A stretch of DNA of 57,197 bases, taken from Lachnospiraceae bacterium. GTDB lineage: Bacteria; Bacillota; Clostridia; Lachnospirales; Lachnospiraceae. Location of the stretch: positions 1 to 57,197 of the forward strand of contig JAAWAR010000127.1 of the NCBI GenBank assembly GCA_022792295.1. The letters run 5' to 3'. Each line of letters starts with the position of its first letter. Positions within the stretch are counted from its first letter, which is position 1. A program made the position numbers and the translations under genes. Below are positions 10,632 through 19,749 of the stretch, piece by piece. Below the pieces are notes generated by a model. That model did not search any database. It had not been told where the DNA came from and saw only the letters and a list, made by a program, of their open reading frames with translations.

Positions 10632-10653
10632 TAACGTTTTACTATAACGTTTT
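10632..10653. promoter_or_regulatory. Direct repeat between -10 and start of pepD, candidate operator
   Basis: TAACGTTTT occurs at 10632-10640 and again at 10645-10653, a 13-bp period. Each copy contains the palindrome AACGTT. The pair sits directly downstream of the pepD -10, where a repressor would block transcription. Confidence 0.45.
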
Positions 10654-10657
10654 AGAT

Positions 10658-10686
10658 ATTATAATGTTTCTTCTACCTCCTGTCAA
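10658..10686 (-). promoter_or_regulatory. Consensus sigma-A promoter of pepD
   Basis: TTGACA (10681-10686) and TATAAT (10658-10663) are both perfect consensus hexamers with a 17-bp spacer. Transcription would start near 10651, about 65 nt upstream of the pepD ATG. Confidence 0.85.
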
Positions 10687-10785
10687 GTAATATCTTTTTC
10701 TTCCCTATTCCGGATGCAAACTTCCAATGTGCCGTCCTCTTAACCGAACCGTACTGCCGGCACAAAAAGAACAGCGGCTGCCAGC

Positions 10786-11598
10786 TCAGACTGCCTCGAT
10801 CATGATTTCATAATCGCCATTTTTGTACTCTATCTCCAGCCTGTAATTCCCAATTTGTACGGTTGTGCCGCTGTCTATCGGATAAAATACTTCCTCCTTA
10901 GTATCAAACAAAACAAACTCCATTACCGGCTGGTGTTCTACCGCATTCAGAATGCTGCGGATGCAGTCGTCGCAAAACAGGGTTTTCATCCTGTGGACGC
11001 TGACAATGCCGCCGCCATAGTCTATCTCAGCACAGCCTTTCCCTTGGTTCGGGCTCTTAGAAATATAAAGGCTCGTCCGGCTGACTTCATCGTAGCCGAA
11101 TGTCATCCGTGTTATAGGTTCATGTTCGTCTAGCCCGTCCCCGTCCTCATACAAATCGAGAGGATACAGCTGCCCCGTATTGGTGCAGACAAGAAACATT
11201 CTCGCCGTGTAGCTTTCCATACAAGTGCTGCAGCACTCGGCTGTATTCGGGATATACTCGATAAAATTCTCCCTATCTGTGCCAAACTCACTGAATACCA
11301 GCTCATGTCTAAGGTTCTCTGCAATCTCGCTATACTCATCCTCTGTGGCAGAGGCCATATAAGCGGCGATCATGTTAAAGACCTCCTCAGCACTCTCGTT
11401 GTTTTTCCGGTTTACCAAATAGGAATTCATTCCTGTGATCAGCGTGACTAGCGACAGCATTGCAATACAGGTTATAAAGTTCCAGTACAGAAGCCAACGT
11501 CTGTCCGACTGACTTAAATGCTTTTTTTCCGCGGCATACGCATCCGACTCCCAAAATTGCTGCCATGCTTCTTTCATCTTGTTCCATGTTTTCTTCAT
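10786..11598 (-). CDS. Unknown single-pass membrane protein with extracytoplasmic Cys motifs
   Basis: I do not recognise this 270-residue protein. It has a charged N-terminal cytoplasmic tail, one hydrophobic helix at about residues 36-60 (NFITCIAMLSLVTLITG), then an acidic soluble region that should lie outside the cell. That region contains CCSTC (about residue 122) and FCDDC (about residue 212), which could bind metal or form disulfides. TGGAGGAAACG precedes ATG 11598. It is divergent from a short XRE regulator with an inverted repeat between them, so a regulator and its membrane partner are likely. A sensor or stress role is possible but unproven. Confidence 0.7.
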   Translation of the reverse strand: MKKTWNKMKEAWQQFWESDAYAAEKKHLSQSDRRWLLYWNFITCIAMLSLVTLITGMNSYLVNRKNNESAEEVFNMIAAYMASATEDEYSEIAENLRHELVFSEFGTDRENFIEYIPNTAECCSTCMESYTARMFLVCTNTGQLYPLDLYEDGDGLDEHEPITRMTFGYDEVSRTSLYISKSPNQGKGCAEIDYGGGIVSVHRMKTLFCDDCIRSILNAVEHQPVMEFVLFDTKEEVFYPIDSGTTVQIGNYRLEIEYKNGDYEIMIEAV

Positions 11599-11647
11599 AT
11601 CGTTTCCTCCATCTATATTTATATACTATCAGCTAATATTATATAGT

Positions 11648-11692
11648 CTTTTAGAATCTGTTACAATCACGATTCATGGTATAGTCTAAAAG
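11648..11692. promoter_or_regulatory. Inverted repeat in the divergent XRE/membrane-protein promoter region
   Basis: CTTTTAGA (11648-11655) and TCTAAAAG (11685-11692) are perfect inverted copies with arm centres 37 bp apart. An inner GAATC/GATTC pair lies between them. TATAGT with an upstream TGG (extended -10 type) overlaps the right arm on the plus strand. This is the most likely operator of the XRE protein. Confidence 0.45.
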
Positions 11693-11735
11693 TGAACAAA
11701 ATAAATGCTGACAGCTTATAATGCAGGTGAGGAGT

Positions 11736-12056
11736 ATGGAAAGAAAAGGGTTAGGCGGACGTATCAATACGGCAAGAAAGGACAGAGGGCTTACAGCAGA
11801 AAAGCTTTCAGAACTATGCAATATCAACGCAACCTATCTTAGGCAGATTGAAGGCGGCATGAAAATGCCCAGTCTGCCCGTATTCATAAATATATGCAAT
11901 GCACTGAGAATATCCCCGGACTATCTTCTTCAGGATGCATTGGTATCGAATGAGGTCACCAAAATCAGAGAGTTGGCAGATCTGTGGGAGAAGACTTCTC
12001 CCAGCCGGCAGGAGATCGCTGCCATTATGATTCAAGCCGTCCTTGAGCACAGATAG
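11736..12056 (+). CDS. XRE family helix-turn-helix regulator
   Basis: A 106-residue regulator consisting of a Cro/C1-type helix-turn-helix (about residues 5-62; INTARKDRGLTAEKLSEL, then YLRQIEGGMKMPSL and LRISPDYLL) and a short helical tail that may dimerise. ATG 11736 is chosen because AGGTGA lies 5 nt upstream; the frame also opens at 11721. It is divergent from the membrane protein at 10786-11598 and has no other nearby target. Compact XRE proteins of this kind are common in accessory regions of Clostridia. Confidence 0.85.
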   Translation: MERKGLGGRINTARKDRGLTAEKLSELCNINATYLRQIEGGMKMPSLPVFINICNALRISPDYLLQDALVSNEVTKIRELADLWEKTSPSRQEIAAIMIQAVLEHR

Positions 12057-12123
12057 AAAGGCGGTTCCCGTTCAGCTATTGATCGGACGAGAACGATTCG
12101 TATGACAAAATACCCGAATCTAT

Positions 12124-12152
12124 TTGCTTTTTCTTCCTGTTTCGCTTATACT
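12124..12152 (+). promoter_or_regulatory. Possible promoter of the second LacI regulator
   Basis: TTGCTT (12124-12129) and TATACT (12147-12152) are spaced 17 bp apart, 75 bp upstream of the ATG at 12227. The -35 is a partial match only. Confidence 0.4.
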
Positions 12153-12226
12153 TTTAAAGATGGCAGACTTGCGGCCGCCTGCATTTTTTCAGGCTTTCGC
12201 ATGGTAATTTTTAGAGGTGATGATAG

Positions 12227-13291
12227 ATGTCTACGTTAAAAGAAATCGCCGGACTCTCGGGCTATGCAGTCAGTACGGTTTCTGTCGTTCTCGGCGGAAA
12301 GGCCGCACAGCGCGGAATCCCAGAGGCGACGCAGAAAAAAATTCTCGAAGCCGCCTCACGGCTGAATTATAAACCAAACATAGCAGCCCGGGCCCTGCGC
12401 GACCATGACAATCAGGGGATGATCTTAATCGCACTTTTCTGGTCTCAGGATTTTCGTGCACCGATGATGCTGCGCTTTTTAAAAGGGCTTCGCCAGAACA
12501 TAGAGTCACGCTCCAGCGGCCGCGACATTAAATTTGTAATTAATTTTTATGATAACGACAGGCTGTGCGAGGAGCCGGGCTTGCAGAGTGCAAGCTATTA
12601 TCATGCCGCTATCATCTGCAACGCCTCTCAGAAGGATATGGACTTTCTGGAGCAGGCTGTACTCCCGGTCCCGACGGTTCTGTACAATCGTTCCAGTAAA
12701 AAATATAACTCGGTCGTCGTGGACGATTCCCAGTTCGGTGAAATCGCTGCAAAGGCATTTGCCTCCCATAAACGCCGTTCCACGCAGGTCATTACCTCCC
12801 TGGCCGCATTTGCCGGCATGGAAACCCGCCGGACAGCCTTCGCACAGACGGCCAAACGTCTCGGTATGGAGCTGCGGGAGACACTTCTGTGCGAAAATTC
12901 TATGGCCGGAGGTTATGAGGCGGCCATGCGCCTGCTTCCCGTGGAGGTTCTTCCGGAAAGTCTGTTCTGCGGTTCCGATGCAATCGCCCTGGGTGTGTTG
13001 CGCGCTCTCTACGAGAAAAAAATCTCCATTCCAAAACAGGTGGAGTTAATCGCCGTCGGAAATGGAGACAAGGAGCAGGAAATCTATGCGGTTCCCAGCC
13101 TCTCGGTCGTCGCCCTGCCGATGGAGCAGATGGCCTCCCGCTGCCTGGACCGTCTATTGGAGATCCTGTCTGCTCCGTTCGCACCGGTCACGCAGGAAAG
13201 GCTGGAAATCAAGTATGTTCCGCGGGAGAGCTGCGGGCCTATTTTTGTTTCTCAAATTCCTTCTGAAACGCCTGCAAATCGTGCCCTTTAA
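12227..13291 (+). CDS. LacI family transcriptional regulator (orphan)
   Basis: A 354-residue regulator with an N-terminal LacI-type helix-turn-helix (MSTLKEIAGLSGYAVSTVSV, hinge ARALRD near residue 60) and a C-terminal ligand-binding fold (SLFCGSDAIALGVLRAL, VELIAVGNGD, PSLSVVALPMEQM). GAGGTGATGATAG precedes the ATG. No transport or sugar-use operon adjoins it, so its target is not evident here. Its last 53 bp overlap the 3' end of the convergent VWA gene, an unusually tight arrangement that hints the MoxR/VWA block or the regulator arrived by rearrangement. Confidence 0.9.
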   Translation: MSTLKEIAGLSGYAVSTVSVVLGGKAAQRGIPEATQKKILEAASRLNYKPNIAARALRDHDNQGMILIALFWSQDFRAPMMLRFLKGLRQNIESRSSGRDIKFVINFYDNDRLCEEPGLQSASYYHAAIICNASQKDMDFLEQAVLPVPTVLYNRSSKKYNSVVVDDSQFGEIAAKAFASHKRRSTQVITSLAAFAGMETRRTAFAQTAKRLGMELRETLLCENSMAGGYEAAMRLLPVEVLPESLFCGSDAIALGVLRALYEKKISIPKQVELIAVGNGDKEQEIYAVPSLSVVALPMEQMASRCLDRLLEILSAPFAPVTQERLEIKYVPRESCGPIFVSQIPSETPANRAL

Positions 13292-14438
13292 ACGCCCGCT
13301 CGAGAAGCAGCGGCAGCATCTGCGGGGTACAGGCAAAGCAGGGAATCCCCAGTCCTGCGATCCGCTGCGCCATCTGTGCATCATAGTACGGCTTTCCGCC
13401 GTCGGCTATGGCCAAGAGGCAGACTATTATAGCGCCCGACTCCTTTATATTCTGAAGCCGTCTGACAAATGCCGCCCGATTCCCGCCCTCCATTAGATCC
13501 GAGATCAAAAAAAACAGCGTTTTGGAAGGCGTCTCTATGAGTGTCTCACAGTAGGCCACGGATTGGTCAATGTTCGTGCCGCCTCCGAGTTGAAAACCAA
13601 ACAGAAGATCCACCGGATCGCTGCATCTTTCAGTCAGATCCACAATGCTTGTATCAAAGGCCACCACATGCGTGCGCAGACTGTTCATGCTCGCAAGGAT
13701 GCAGCTCATAATGGAGGAATAGATGACGGATTCGCCCATGGAGCCGCTCTGGTCAATGTCCAGAATCACCTTCCATTTGTTCGCTGCCGTTGTGCTGGTC
13801 CTGTCAAAAAAGTAAAAATGCTCCGGCACAATGGTCTTAAGCGTTGGGCTATAGTGTTTTAGGTTTCTCGATATGGTCATTTTATAGTCCAGGGCGGCGG
13901 CCGATGGAATCGGGGAGTGCCGCCTTTTATTAACGGCAGCGGTCACAGCCCGTCGGATGTCCTGTTCCAAAAGCTTATTGACCTCATCCACAATCTTTTT
14001 TATAAACGTCCTGACGCTCTCCTTGGAGCGCTTCGGGATCTGTTCTTTTAAAAGAAGAATCGTCGAAGCAAGGCCTATATCAGGCTCCAGATTTTCCAAA
14101 AGCTCCGGCTCAAACAGCAGTTGTTTTAATCCGCATCTGGTCATGGCATCGCCCTGAATTACCGTTACCAGTTCCTTGTCAAACAGGCTTCTCACATCTC
14201 CAAGCCAGCGGACAACCGTTGGATTCGACGGCCCGTGTCCTGCCCCGCTTCCCGTCTGGGGGCCAAAGCCTCCGCTCTCTACCCGATTATAGATTGCCGC
14301 CAGCGCCTGATCCATTAAATCCTTCTCTCCGGTTGGTTCTTTCCCTCCCATTTCGGAAAACCGGGCCTGGCTTTCCTGTCCAAGAATAAGTCTCCACCGG
14401 CCGAGCCGTCTCTCCTGATTCATTCTCTCCTGATTCAT
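13239..14438 (-). CDS. VWA domain protein of the MoxR operon (YehP/CoxE-like)
   Basis: A 399-residue protein. The N-terminal half (about 1-215) is helical with no recognised motif. The C-terminal half is a von Willebrand factor A domain with a complete MIDAS: DQSGS at 229-233, GGGTNID for the threonine, and ISDLMEGG for the distal aspartate. MIDAS proteins paired with MoxR ATPases are thought to act as metal-dependent adaptors bringing targets to the ATPase. It is the last gene of the leftward operon, 12 bp after the DUF5682-like gene. The start is duplicated: a 15-bp tandem repeat gives MNQER twice, with starts at 14438 and 14423, the second preceded by AGGAG. Size and neighbours resemble E. 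coli YehP (from memory). Confidence 0.88.
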   Translation of the reverse strand: MNQERMNQERRLGRWRLILGQESQARFSEMGGKEPTGEKDLMDQALAAIYNRVESGGFGPQTGSGAGHGPSNPTVVRWLGDVRSLFDKELVTVIQGDAMTRCGLKQLLFEPELLENLEPDIGLASTILLLKEQIPKRSKESVRTFIKKIVDEVNKLLEQDIRRAVTAAVNKRRHSPIPSAAALDYKMTISRNLKHYSPTLKTIVPEHFYFFDRTSTTAANKWKVILDIDQSGSMGESVIYSSIMSCILASMNSLRTHVVAFDTSIVDLTERCSDPVDLLFGFQLGGGTNIDQSVAYCETLIETPSKTLFFLISDLMEGGNRAAFVRRLQNIKESGAIIVCLLAIADGGKPYYDAQMAQRIAGLGIPCFACTPQMLPLLLERAFKGHDLQAFQKEFEKQK

Positions 14439-14450
14439 TGCCGCCTCTTT

Positions 14451-16724
14451 TCAAATATCAAAATCAAAATCCTCCAGACTCTCCAAAAGCTTATTTTCTT
14501 CCGCATTCACTGCCGCATTGACCGTCTCGCTGACCTGCTGTCCGTTGAGGCCCCAGAGCTCGCCAAGATTTTCGGCAATCCCATCCTTTTCCGCTGCCGA
14601 AAAATCCGCAAATGCCCGGCGCAGGAATACGAGCGCCCGCTTAAACTCCTCGTCATCAAGCGTGTCCAGATACTCGTCAAGGCTTTGCCAGAGGGAAAGC
14701 CTTGCGATCAATCCATACCGGTTCTTCCTTGCAAGCCCCTCAAACCAGCCGGCTCCAAGGTCGGCCGGTACGCCCTTCGACAGACGGCGGCTTACCTCTT
14801 TCCCAAGCCTTTCGGCGTCGAGCAGGCCCCGCTCCAGAAGAATCGCCGCCGCAAAGCCGGAAAGCTTTGTGTTTAAATCGTCTCGCTCAGCCGTGTCCGC
14901 AAGTGCCGAAAGCCATGCTTTTTGGTCCACAAAGTCATGAGCCAGCGAAATCTGGTTAAGGCTCTCCATCGCTTCCAGAATTGTCTTGCCAGCATTGTCG
15001 TCGCAGGAGCAGGCCCCGGTCAAAATCAGACACGCACGATAAAAAAGCTGTGTCAGAATCGGCGGCAGAAAAGCGGCATCCAGTCTTCGAACCGTTCCGT
15101 ACCGGAGCACCGCCGAAAGCCGGCGCGCTGTCTCTGCCAGCTCCTCTAATGACGCCGCATCCACCGCCATGGCCTGCAGGGCTCTCGTCGCGTACTGCAC
15201 GGCCTTTTCCATGCCGCAACAGAACGAGTCCTCGATCACCCCGGCAATCTCTGCCATGGATCCGGCCTGCCCGACCCGTTCCTGCATCACAAAGGAAGCG
15301 GCCTGTGCCACCGTATCCCCCTTGAGCGCGGCCTCAACAAGCTCGATCTCTGCTTTTGGCGTCCATCTTGCGGTCCATTTTTCCGCCCATGTCGCGTTAT
15401 CCTGGCTGACCGCCTGCTGCTCTGCGAAGCAGATTCCAAGGACTCGAAGCCGATGAAGAAAAAAAGAACGGGAAAGATCTAAAAATGCCGCGCGCTCTGT
15501 CTTTACATTTCGGTTTTCACGCAGATCCAGGGAGAGTTCCTGGAGGGCAATATCCCGGTAGTGCTCCAGCTTAAGCTCCTTCATCTGGCGGTAAAAGTCT
15601 TCCTGTATGCTGGTACGGCTCACTCCATCCGGAAGTTCGCCGATCTTCGTTCCGATTTCCGTATCCGCCACGGCAAGGCTGACGGCGGCAAAGCTTCCGC
15701 TCCCCATAAGCGTCACAGCCGCATCCCTCAAATCACAAAGGGCCGGACGGACGCCGCCGGAAAGCTTTGCAAGAGAAGCCGCCAGCCGGAAAGCCTCGAT
15801 TGTTTCGGCCGTAGAGACAGGATTCCCGTTTGCCCGCTGCCAGCCGGCAATCCTGGAAAGATAGCTGTAGGCGGCCCGCAGCGGCTCTCCCACATGAAAG
15901 CCTTCCCAGAGAAGCTCATAATAGGCAGGCGCTCTGTTTCCAGCGCCGTATCCCGCTCTCGTCGAAAGCCTGTAATAAGAGTACGGCATCAGCGTATGGC
16001 TTGCCGGTACACGCGGCAGAGCGGCAAGCTCTGCATCGGTCATCGGGCCGGCTTTATCTGCTCCCTCCCGCCAGCCCCGCAGCCCCTCCACATGATAGGC
16101 TCCCGCTACTACAACGATCTCCTCCGGCGCGATCCCTCGCTCTACTGCCTCAAAAATCTGCCGTCTCATGTAAGCCTCGCGTACCAGGGTTTCGGCCCAG
16201 TCATGATCCTTTCCCGCTGTCAGCTTTCGCAGCCGCGCACCGAATTCTTCAGCGCCTCTCTGGTAGCCGGTCGCGCTGTCCGTATGTTCCATGACCCGCT
16301 CCCAGAAGGTCTCATGACCGCCGACACCGGCTTTTTTATCCAGTCTCTCATAAATATCGACCCGGCCCTCCTCCCCTTCCTCCAAGCGCCCAAAGGGCCG
16401 CTGCAAGGCAAGAAACACCTCAGAGGGCAGATCCATAAAACGGCATTTTGTCCCGTTTTCGTGGCACCATAAAACGGCCTGATACTCCGGAGAATATACG
16501 GCAAAAGGGTACAGAATCGTCTGTACCGGCGCCTCCTTTGTGTAAGCCAGGATGGCAACCGGCGGTTTCGTCTTTGACAGTACGAGATTGGCGAGTTGGT
16601 CATCTAAATCGCTTGGCCCCTCTATGAGGACCAGACGGGGCCGCCGTTTAGAAAGAAACTCTCTCAGATAAAATGCCCCCGCCGGGGACAAATGCCGGAT
16701 TCCAAAGAAATATGGCTCTCCCAT
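14451..16724 (-). CDS. DUF5682-like protein of the MoxR operon
   Basis: A 757-residue protein of the kind annotated DUF5682 and found with MoxR and VWA genes; the match is from memory of family features. The N-terminal third has GIRHLS (H11), LIEGPSD (E35) and a later GAYHVEG (H211). Two GxxH motifs with an intervening acidic residue recall the TraB/TIKI/ChaN/erythromycin-esterase fold, so a metal-dependent hydrolase is possible (inference). The rest is helical and has no motif I recognise. Its ATG overlaps the stop of the MoxR gene by one base (TGATG), which indicates translational coupling and a fixed stoichiometry. No signal peptide is seen, so it should act in the cytoplasm. Confidence 0.82.
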   Translation of the reverse strand: MGEPYFFGIRHLSPAGAFYLREFLSKRRPRLVLIEGPSDLDDQLANLVLSKTKPPVAILAYTKEAPVQTILYPFAVYSPEYQAVLWCHENGTKCRFMDLPSEVFLALQRPFGRLEEGEEGRVDIYERLDKKAGVGGHETFWERVMEHTDSATGYQRGAEEFGARLRKLTAGKDHDWAETLVREAYMRRQIFEAVERGIAPEEIVVVAGAYHVEGLRGWREGADKAGPMTDAELAALPRVPASHTLMPYSYYRLSTRAGYGAGNRAPAYYELLWEGFHVGEPLRAAYSYLSRIAGWQRANGNPVSTAETIEAFRLAASLAKLSGGVRPALCDLRDAAVTLMGSGSFAAVSLAVADTEIGTKIGELPDGVSRTSIQEDFYRQMKELKLEHYRDIALQELSLDLRENRNVKTERAAFLDLSRSFFLHRLRVLGICFAEQQAVSQDNATWAEKWTARWTPKAEIELVEAALKGDTVAQAASFVMQERVGQAGSMAEIAGVIEDSFCCGMEKAVQYATRALQAMAVDAASLEELAETARRLSAVLRYGTVRRLDAAFLPPILTQLFYRACLILTGACSCDDNAGKTILEAMESLNQISLAHDFVDQKAWLSALADTAERDDLNTKLSGFAAAILLERGLLDAERLGKEVSRRLSKGVPADLGAGWFEGLARKNRYGLIARLSLWQSLDEYLDTLDDEEFKRALVFLRRAFADFSAAEKDGIAENLGELWGLNGQQVSETVNAAVNAEENKLLESLEDFDFDI

Positions 16725-17809
16725 CAGCGATTCAACTCCTTGCAGGCCCCGTACAGCCCGGCCCAGCGGCTGCCCCGTTTTTTCATTACGTTATCAAGGT
16801 ATTCCTTCCAGGCGACCAGATCTTTTTCTTCCTCTTTCACCACAGCACCCTGCAGGCCCGCGGCCAAATCCTCGTCTGTGATTGTTCCGTTCCCAAAACT
16901 TCCGGCCAGTGCCATGCTGTTGCAGAGGAGAGAAATCGCCTCGGCCGTGGACAGCACCCCGCCAGGTGACTTTACCTTCTGGCTTTTGTCCAGGGTTTCT
17001 CCTCTGCGAAGCTCTCTGAAAATTGTGCAGACCTTTTCGACCGTCTCCTTCTTTGGAAGTGCCGCATGAAGATCCAGATTTCCTGCAAGCTGTTCCACTC
17101 TTGTCCTCACGATCTCCATCTCCGTGTCAAGATCAGAAGGCGCAGGAAGAACAACCATATTAAACCGCCGTTTTAACGCAGCAGACATCTCATTGACGCC
17201 TTTATCCCGGGTATTGGCCGTCGCAATGACCGAAAACCCCTTTTTTGCTGCGACCTCCACGGAGAGTTCAGGCACCGAAATGCGCTTCTCTGACAGGATA
17301 GAAATCAGCGCATCCTGCACCTCGGAGGCACAGCGGGAGATTTCTTCCAGACGCGCAATCGTCCCGGTTTCCATGGCACAGAAGACCGGGCTTTTCAGCA
17401 TGGCCTCCTGCGAAGGACCATTGGCAATTAGCATTGCATAATTCCACGAATAGCGAATCTGTTCCTCGGTTGTCCCGGCCGTCCCCTGTATCACCTTTGT
17501 GGAATCTCCGTTAATCGCCGCTGTCAGATGCTCGGAAAGCCAGCTTTTTGCAGTTCCCGGCTCCCCGATTAAAAGCAGCGCCCGGTCCGTGACAAGCGTC
17601 GCGATGGCAATCTCCACGATCCGCTCCTGTCCGATATACTTAGGCGTAATCACCGTGTTTCCTGCCTTCCCGCCGCAGATATAGGTTCGTACCGAACGTG
17701 GAGACATGCGCCAGCCTGTCGGAATCTCCTCCCTCTCTGCGGCGATCAGCGCCTCAATCTCATTCTGAAATAGCTGCTCGGCCGGCAGCCGCAATACCTG
17801 CTCGCTCAT
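16724..17809 (-). CDS. MoxR-family AAA+ ATPase (YehL-like)
   Basis: A 361-residue AAA+ ATPase of the MoxR group, chaperone-like machines that usually work with VWA proteins. Walker A is GEPGTAKS at 82-89. The Walker B position reads IARLEEIS (about 151-158), with Glu-Glu where most AAA+ proteins have Asp-Glu. Sensor 1 is VIATANTRDKG (194-204) and the arginine-finger region ALKRRF (211-216). The C-terminal lid contains SPGGVLSTAEAISL. It stands between the helical-repeat protein (20 bp upstream) and the DUF5682-like gene (1-base overlap). The gene set resembles the YehL subfamily of MoxR proteins. Its substrate is unknown. Confidence 0.92.
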   Translation of the reverse strand: MSEQVLRLPAEQLFQNEIEALIAAEREEIPTGWRMSPRSVRTYICGGKAGNTVITPKYIGQERIVEIAIATLVTDRALLLIGEPGTAKSWLSEHLTAAINGDSTKVIQGTAGTTEEQIRYSWNYAMLIANGPSQEAMLKSPVFCAMETGTIARLEEISRCASEVQDALISILSEKRISVPELSVEVAAKKGFSVIATANTRDKGVNEMSAALKRRFNMVVLPAPSDLDTEMEIVRTRVEQLAGNLDLHAALPKKETVEKVCTIFRELRRGETLDKSQKVKSPGGVLSTAEAISLLCNSMALAGSFGNGTITDEDLAAGLQGAVVKEEEKDLVAWKEYLDNVMKKRGSRWAGLYGACKELNR

Positions 17810-17829
17810 TGTCCTGCTCCTTCTTCTTT

Positions 17830-19719
17830 TTATTCTCCTGCATGGGCGGCTGCCTGTGTCCGGGCATAGCCGATATATTCCTCGATTCGTTCCTTTAAGT
17901 AACCGCTCTCTTTCACCCGGCCGTTTTTCACCAGCTCACAGACCGCTTCTGCCTCCTTGAGCCGGCTCTCCCAGCTCCCCGGAAGGCGATTTAAATAGTT
18001 CCAGGCCTCCCAGGCCTGGATATTGGTACGGCTCATGAAGAATTTCACCGCTAAACCCCCGCATTCCTCTGCCCTGCATTTTTTTAAGGGCTCCAGGTAT
18101 GCCCGGTTATCGGAAACCGTGCATGCCCGATTGTAAAAATACCGGGAAAGCTTTGCACAATATTGGAGATTATCCGGCTGGATCCAGTTGAACAGAGCCT
18201 CATCGAGCCTTTTATCCCGACTCTCCATCAAAAGCTCCGTCAAAAATCCCTCCACGATCCCTGTCGGAACCCGGCTGGCAATTTCTTTTTGCTTCCCGTT
18301 TGCATCGCTCACATACACAAGCTGCAGCGTATAGGAGGCGTTTTTCTCCTTCCAGATGATTGGTCTGAGAACTTCCAAAAGGCGGCCGGTCCGCTCCCTG
18401 TTCCTTTTTTCTCCAAAAACAGACTTTTTGTATAGCTGATGCTCCAGCCAGTCCACACATTCCTTCTCGGGAGTAAACAGAAGTTTCGCCGCCACAGCGG
18501 CTGCGAACCACCGCTCCCCATAGCTTTCAAAGCAGGAGACGGCCAGTCTTCCAAGACCCGGCTCTGGATGGTACAGCAGGCAGTGCAGAAAAAATTCCGG
18601 AAGCGTCTTCGCGTCCCTGTCCCCCTTTCCGTTTTGTTCCGGCCAGGCAGATGCCTTTTCCAGACCGGCGGCCAGCCGCCAGCACTCCTCGACCGCAGCG
18701 CCGCTCTTTCCCCGCAGCGCCCGGAAACAAGCGGTCAGATACGCGGCCTCCTCCTTCGTAAGAGAAGCCTTTTGTCCGGAACCGGCGCAGAGGCCGGACA
18801 TAAAACCTCTTTTCACAGCCGCAGCCGTCAGCGCCGACGCCCAGTCTCTGTCCGTCTCCGTCAGATAAAAGAACGCCTCCGTTGGCTTTTTGGCTGTGTA
18901 ATCCGTCCAAAAAGCCGCCGTTTCCTCCCCATCCATCAAAGCCAGAGCCCAAAGCGCCGCCTTTTTGTGGTTTCCCCGCTCCGTCTTTGCCAGCTCCATG
19001 AGGAGCTCTGCATTCTCCTTTTTGCAGCGCAGGGCATAGATGAGAGCCGTCCGGACCTCTTTTTTTGCCCCGACAAGCTGTTTTTGGTAGAAATCATTCG
19101 CCAGAGGACCTGCTATTTCCTCTATGACCTCAACACGCCGCACCATTTCCTTTTTCCCTTTGGGGTCAAAGTCCTGACAGAGAAGTCCAAGGAGCTCCGG
19201 TCCGCTCTCCTTCAGCCACTTCATAACCTGCTCTGCGAGTTCCACATAGGAGGCGCCAAGCGCCTTTACTAGCGCCGGCTTTACCCGGTAATCCTCAAAA
19301 AGCTCCGGATGTTCCTCATGCGTTTCCAAAACAAAGCTGTAGTGTCCGCCGCCGGACGTTTCCAGCGCTTCCAAAAGCGCATGGAGAACCGAGTAGGGCG
19401 CATTCGCCACCGCCCTCCCCCAATGAGCGGTTTGGATTTCTTTTATTTCGCCCGGGACATCGACCGCGCCCTGCGTTAAAACCACTGCGTCCACCAGTGT
19501 AAGCGCATCCAAAAGCGCTCCCGGTCTTTCTCCCTTGTCCGCTGCCAACAGCCTACAAAGAAGCTGACCGATTTTCGCGAATACAGGCGACACATCCTCC
19601 AGCGGTTTCATCGCCTCAATGGCTCTTTTCAGACGAAAATCCTCCTCTAAAAGGCCGCAGCCCGAAAGCATCGTCTGTGCAAGCCTCGCCTGAAGCTCGT
19701 ATAACGGAGAAATATCCAT
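17830..19719 (-). CDS. Helical-repeat protein of the MoxR operon (possibly DUF5691)
   Basis: A 629-residue, largely alpha-helical, soluble protein without transmembrane segments or catalytic motif that I can name. Repeated amphipathic helices of about 35-40 residues (for example KKEVRTALIYAL and HKKAALWALALMD) suggest a HEAT-like solenoid, fit for binding a partner. In actinobacterial and other versions of this operon a DUF5691 protein sits at this place; I propose that identity from position and size only. It ends 20 bp before the MoxR gene and starts 30 bp after the SWIM C-terminal frame. It probably acts as scaffold or substrate receptor in the same complex (inference). Confidence 0.75.
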   Translation of the reverse strand: MDISPLYELQARLAQTMLSGCGLLEEDFRLKRAIEAMKPLEDVSPVFAKIGQLLCRLLAADKGERPGALLDALTLVDAVVLTQGAVDVPGEIKEIQTAHWGRAVANAPYSVLHALLEALETSGGGHYSFVLETHEEHPELFEDYRVKPALVKALGASYVELAEQVMKWLKESGPELLGLLCQDFDPKGKKEMVRRVEVIEEIAGPLANDFYQKQLVGAKKEVRTALIYALRCKKENAELLMELAKTERGNHKKAALWALALMDGEETAAFWTDYTAKKPTEAFFYLTETDRDWASALTAAAVKRGFMSGLCAGSGQKASLTKEEAAYLTACFRALRGKSGAAVEECWRLAAGLEKASAWPEQNGKGDRDAKTLPEFFLHCLLYHPEPGLGRLAVSCFESYGERWFAAAVAAKLLFTPEKECVDWLEHQLYKKSVFGEKRNRERTGRLLEVLRPIIWKEKNASYTLQLVYVSDANGKQKEIASRVPTGIVEGFLTELLMESRDKRLDEALFNWIQPDNLQYCAKLSRYFYNRACTVSDNRAYLEPLKKCRAEECGGLAVKFFMSRTNIQAWEAWNYLNRLPGSWESRLKEAEAVCELVKNGRVKESGYLKERIEEYIGYARTQAAAHAGE

Positions 19720-19749
19720 GGTCCGTTCCCCTCCTTTCCGAGAGCACTC

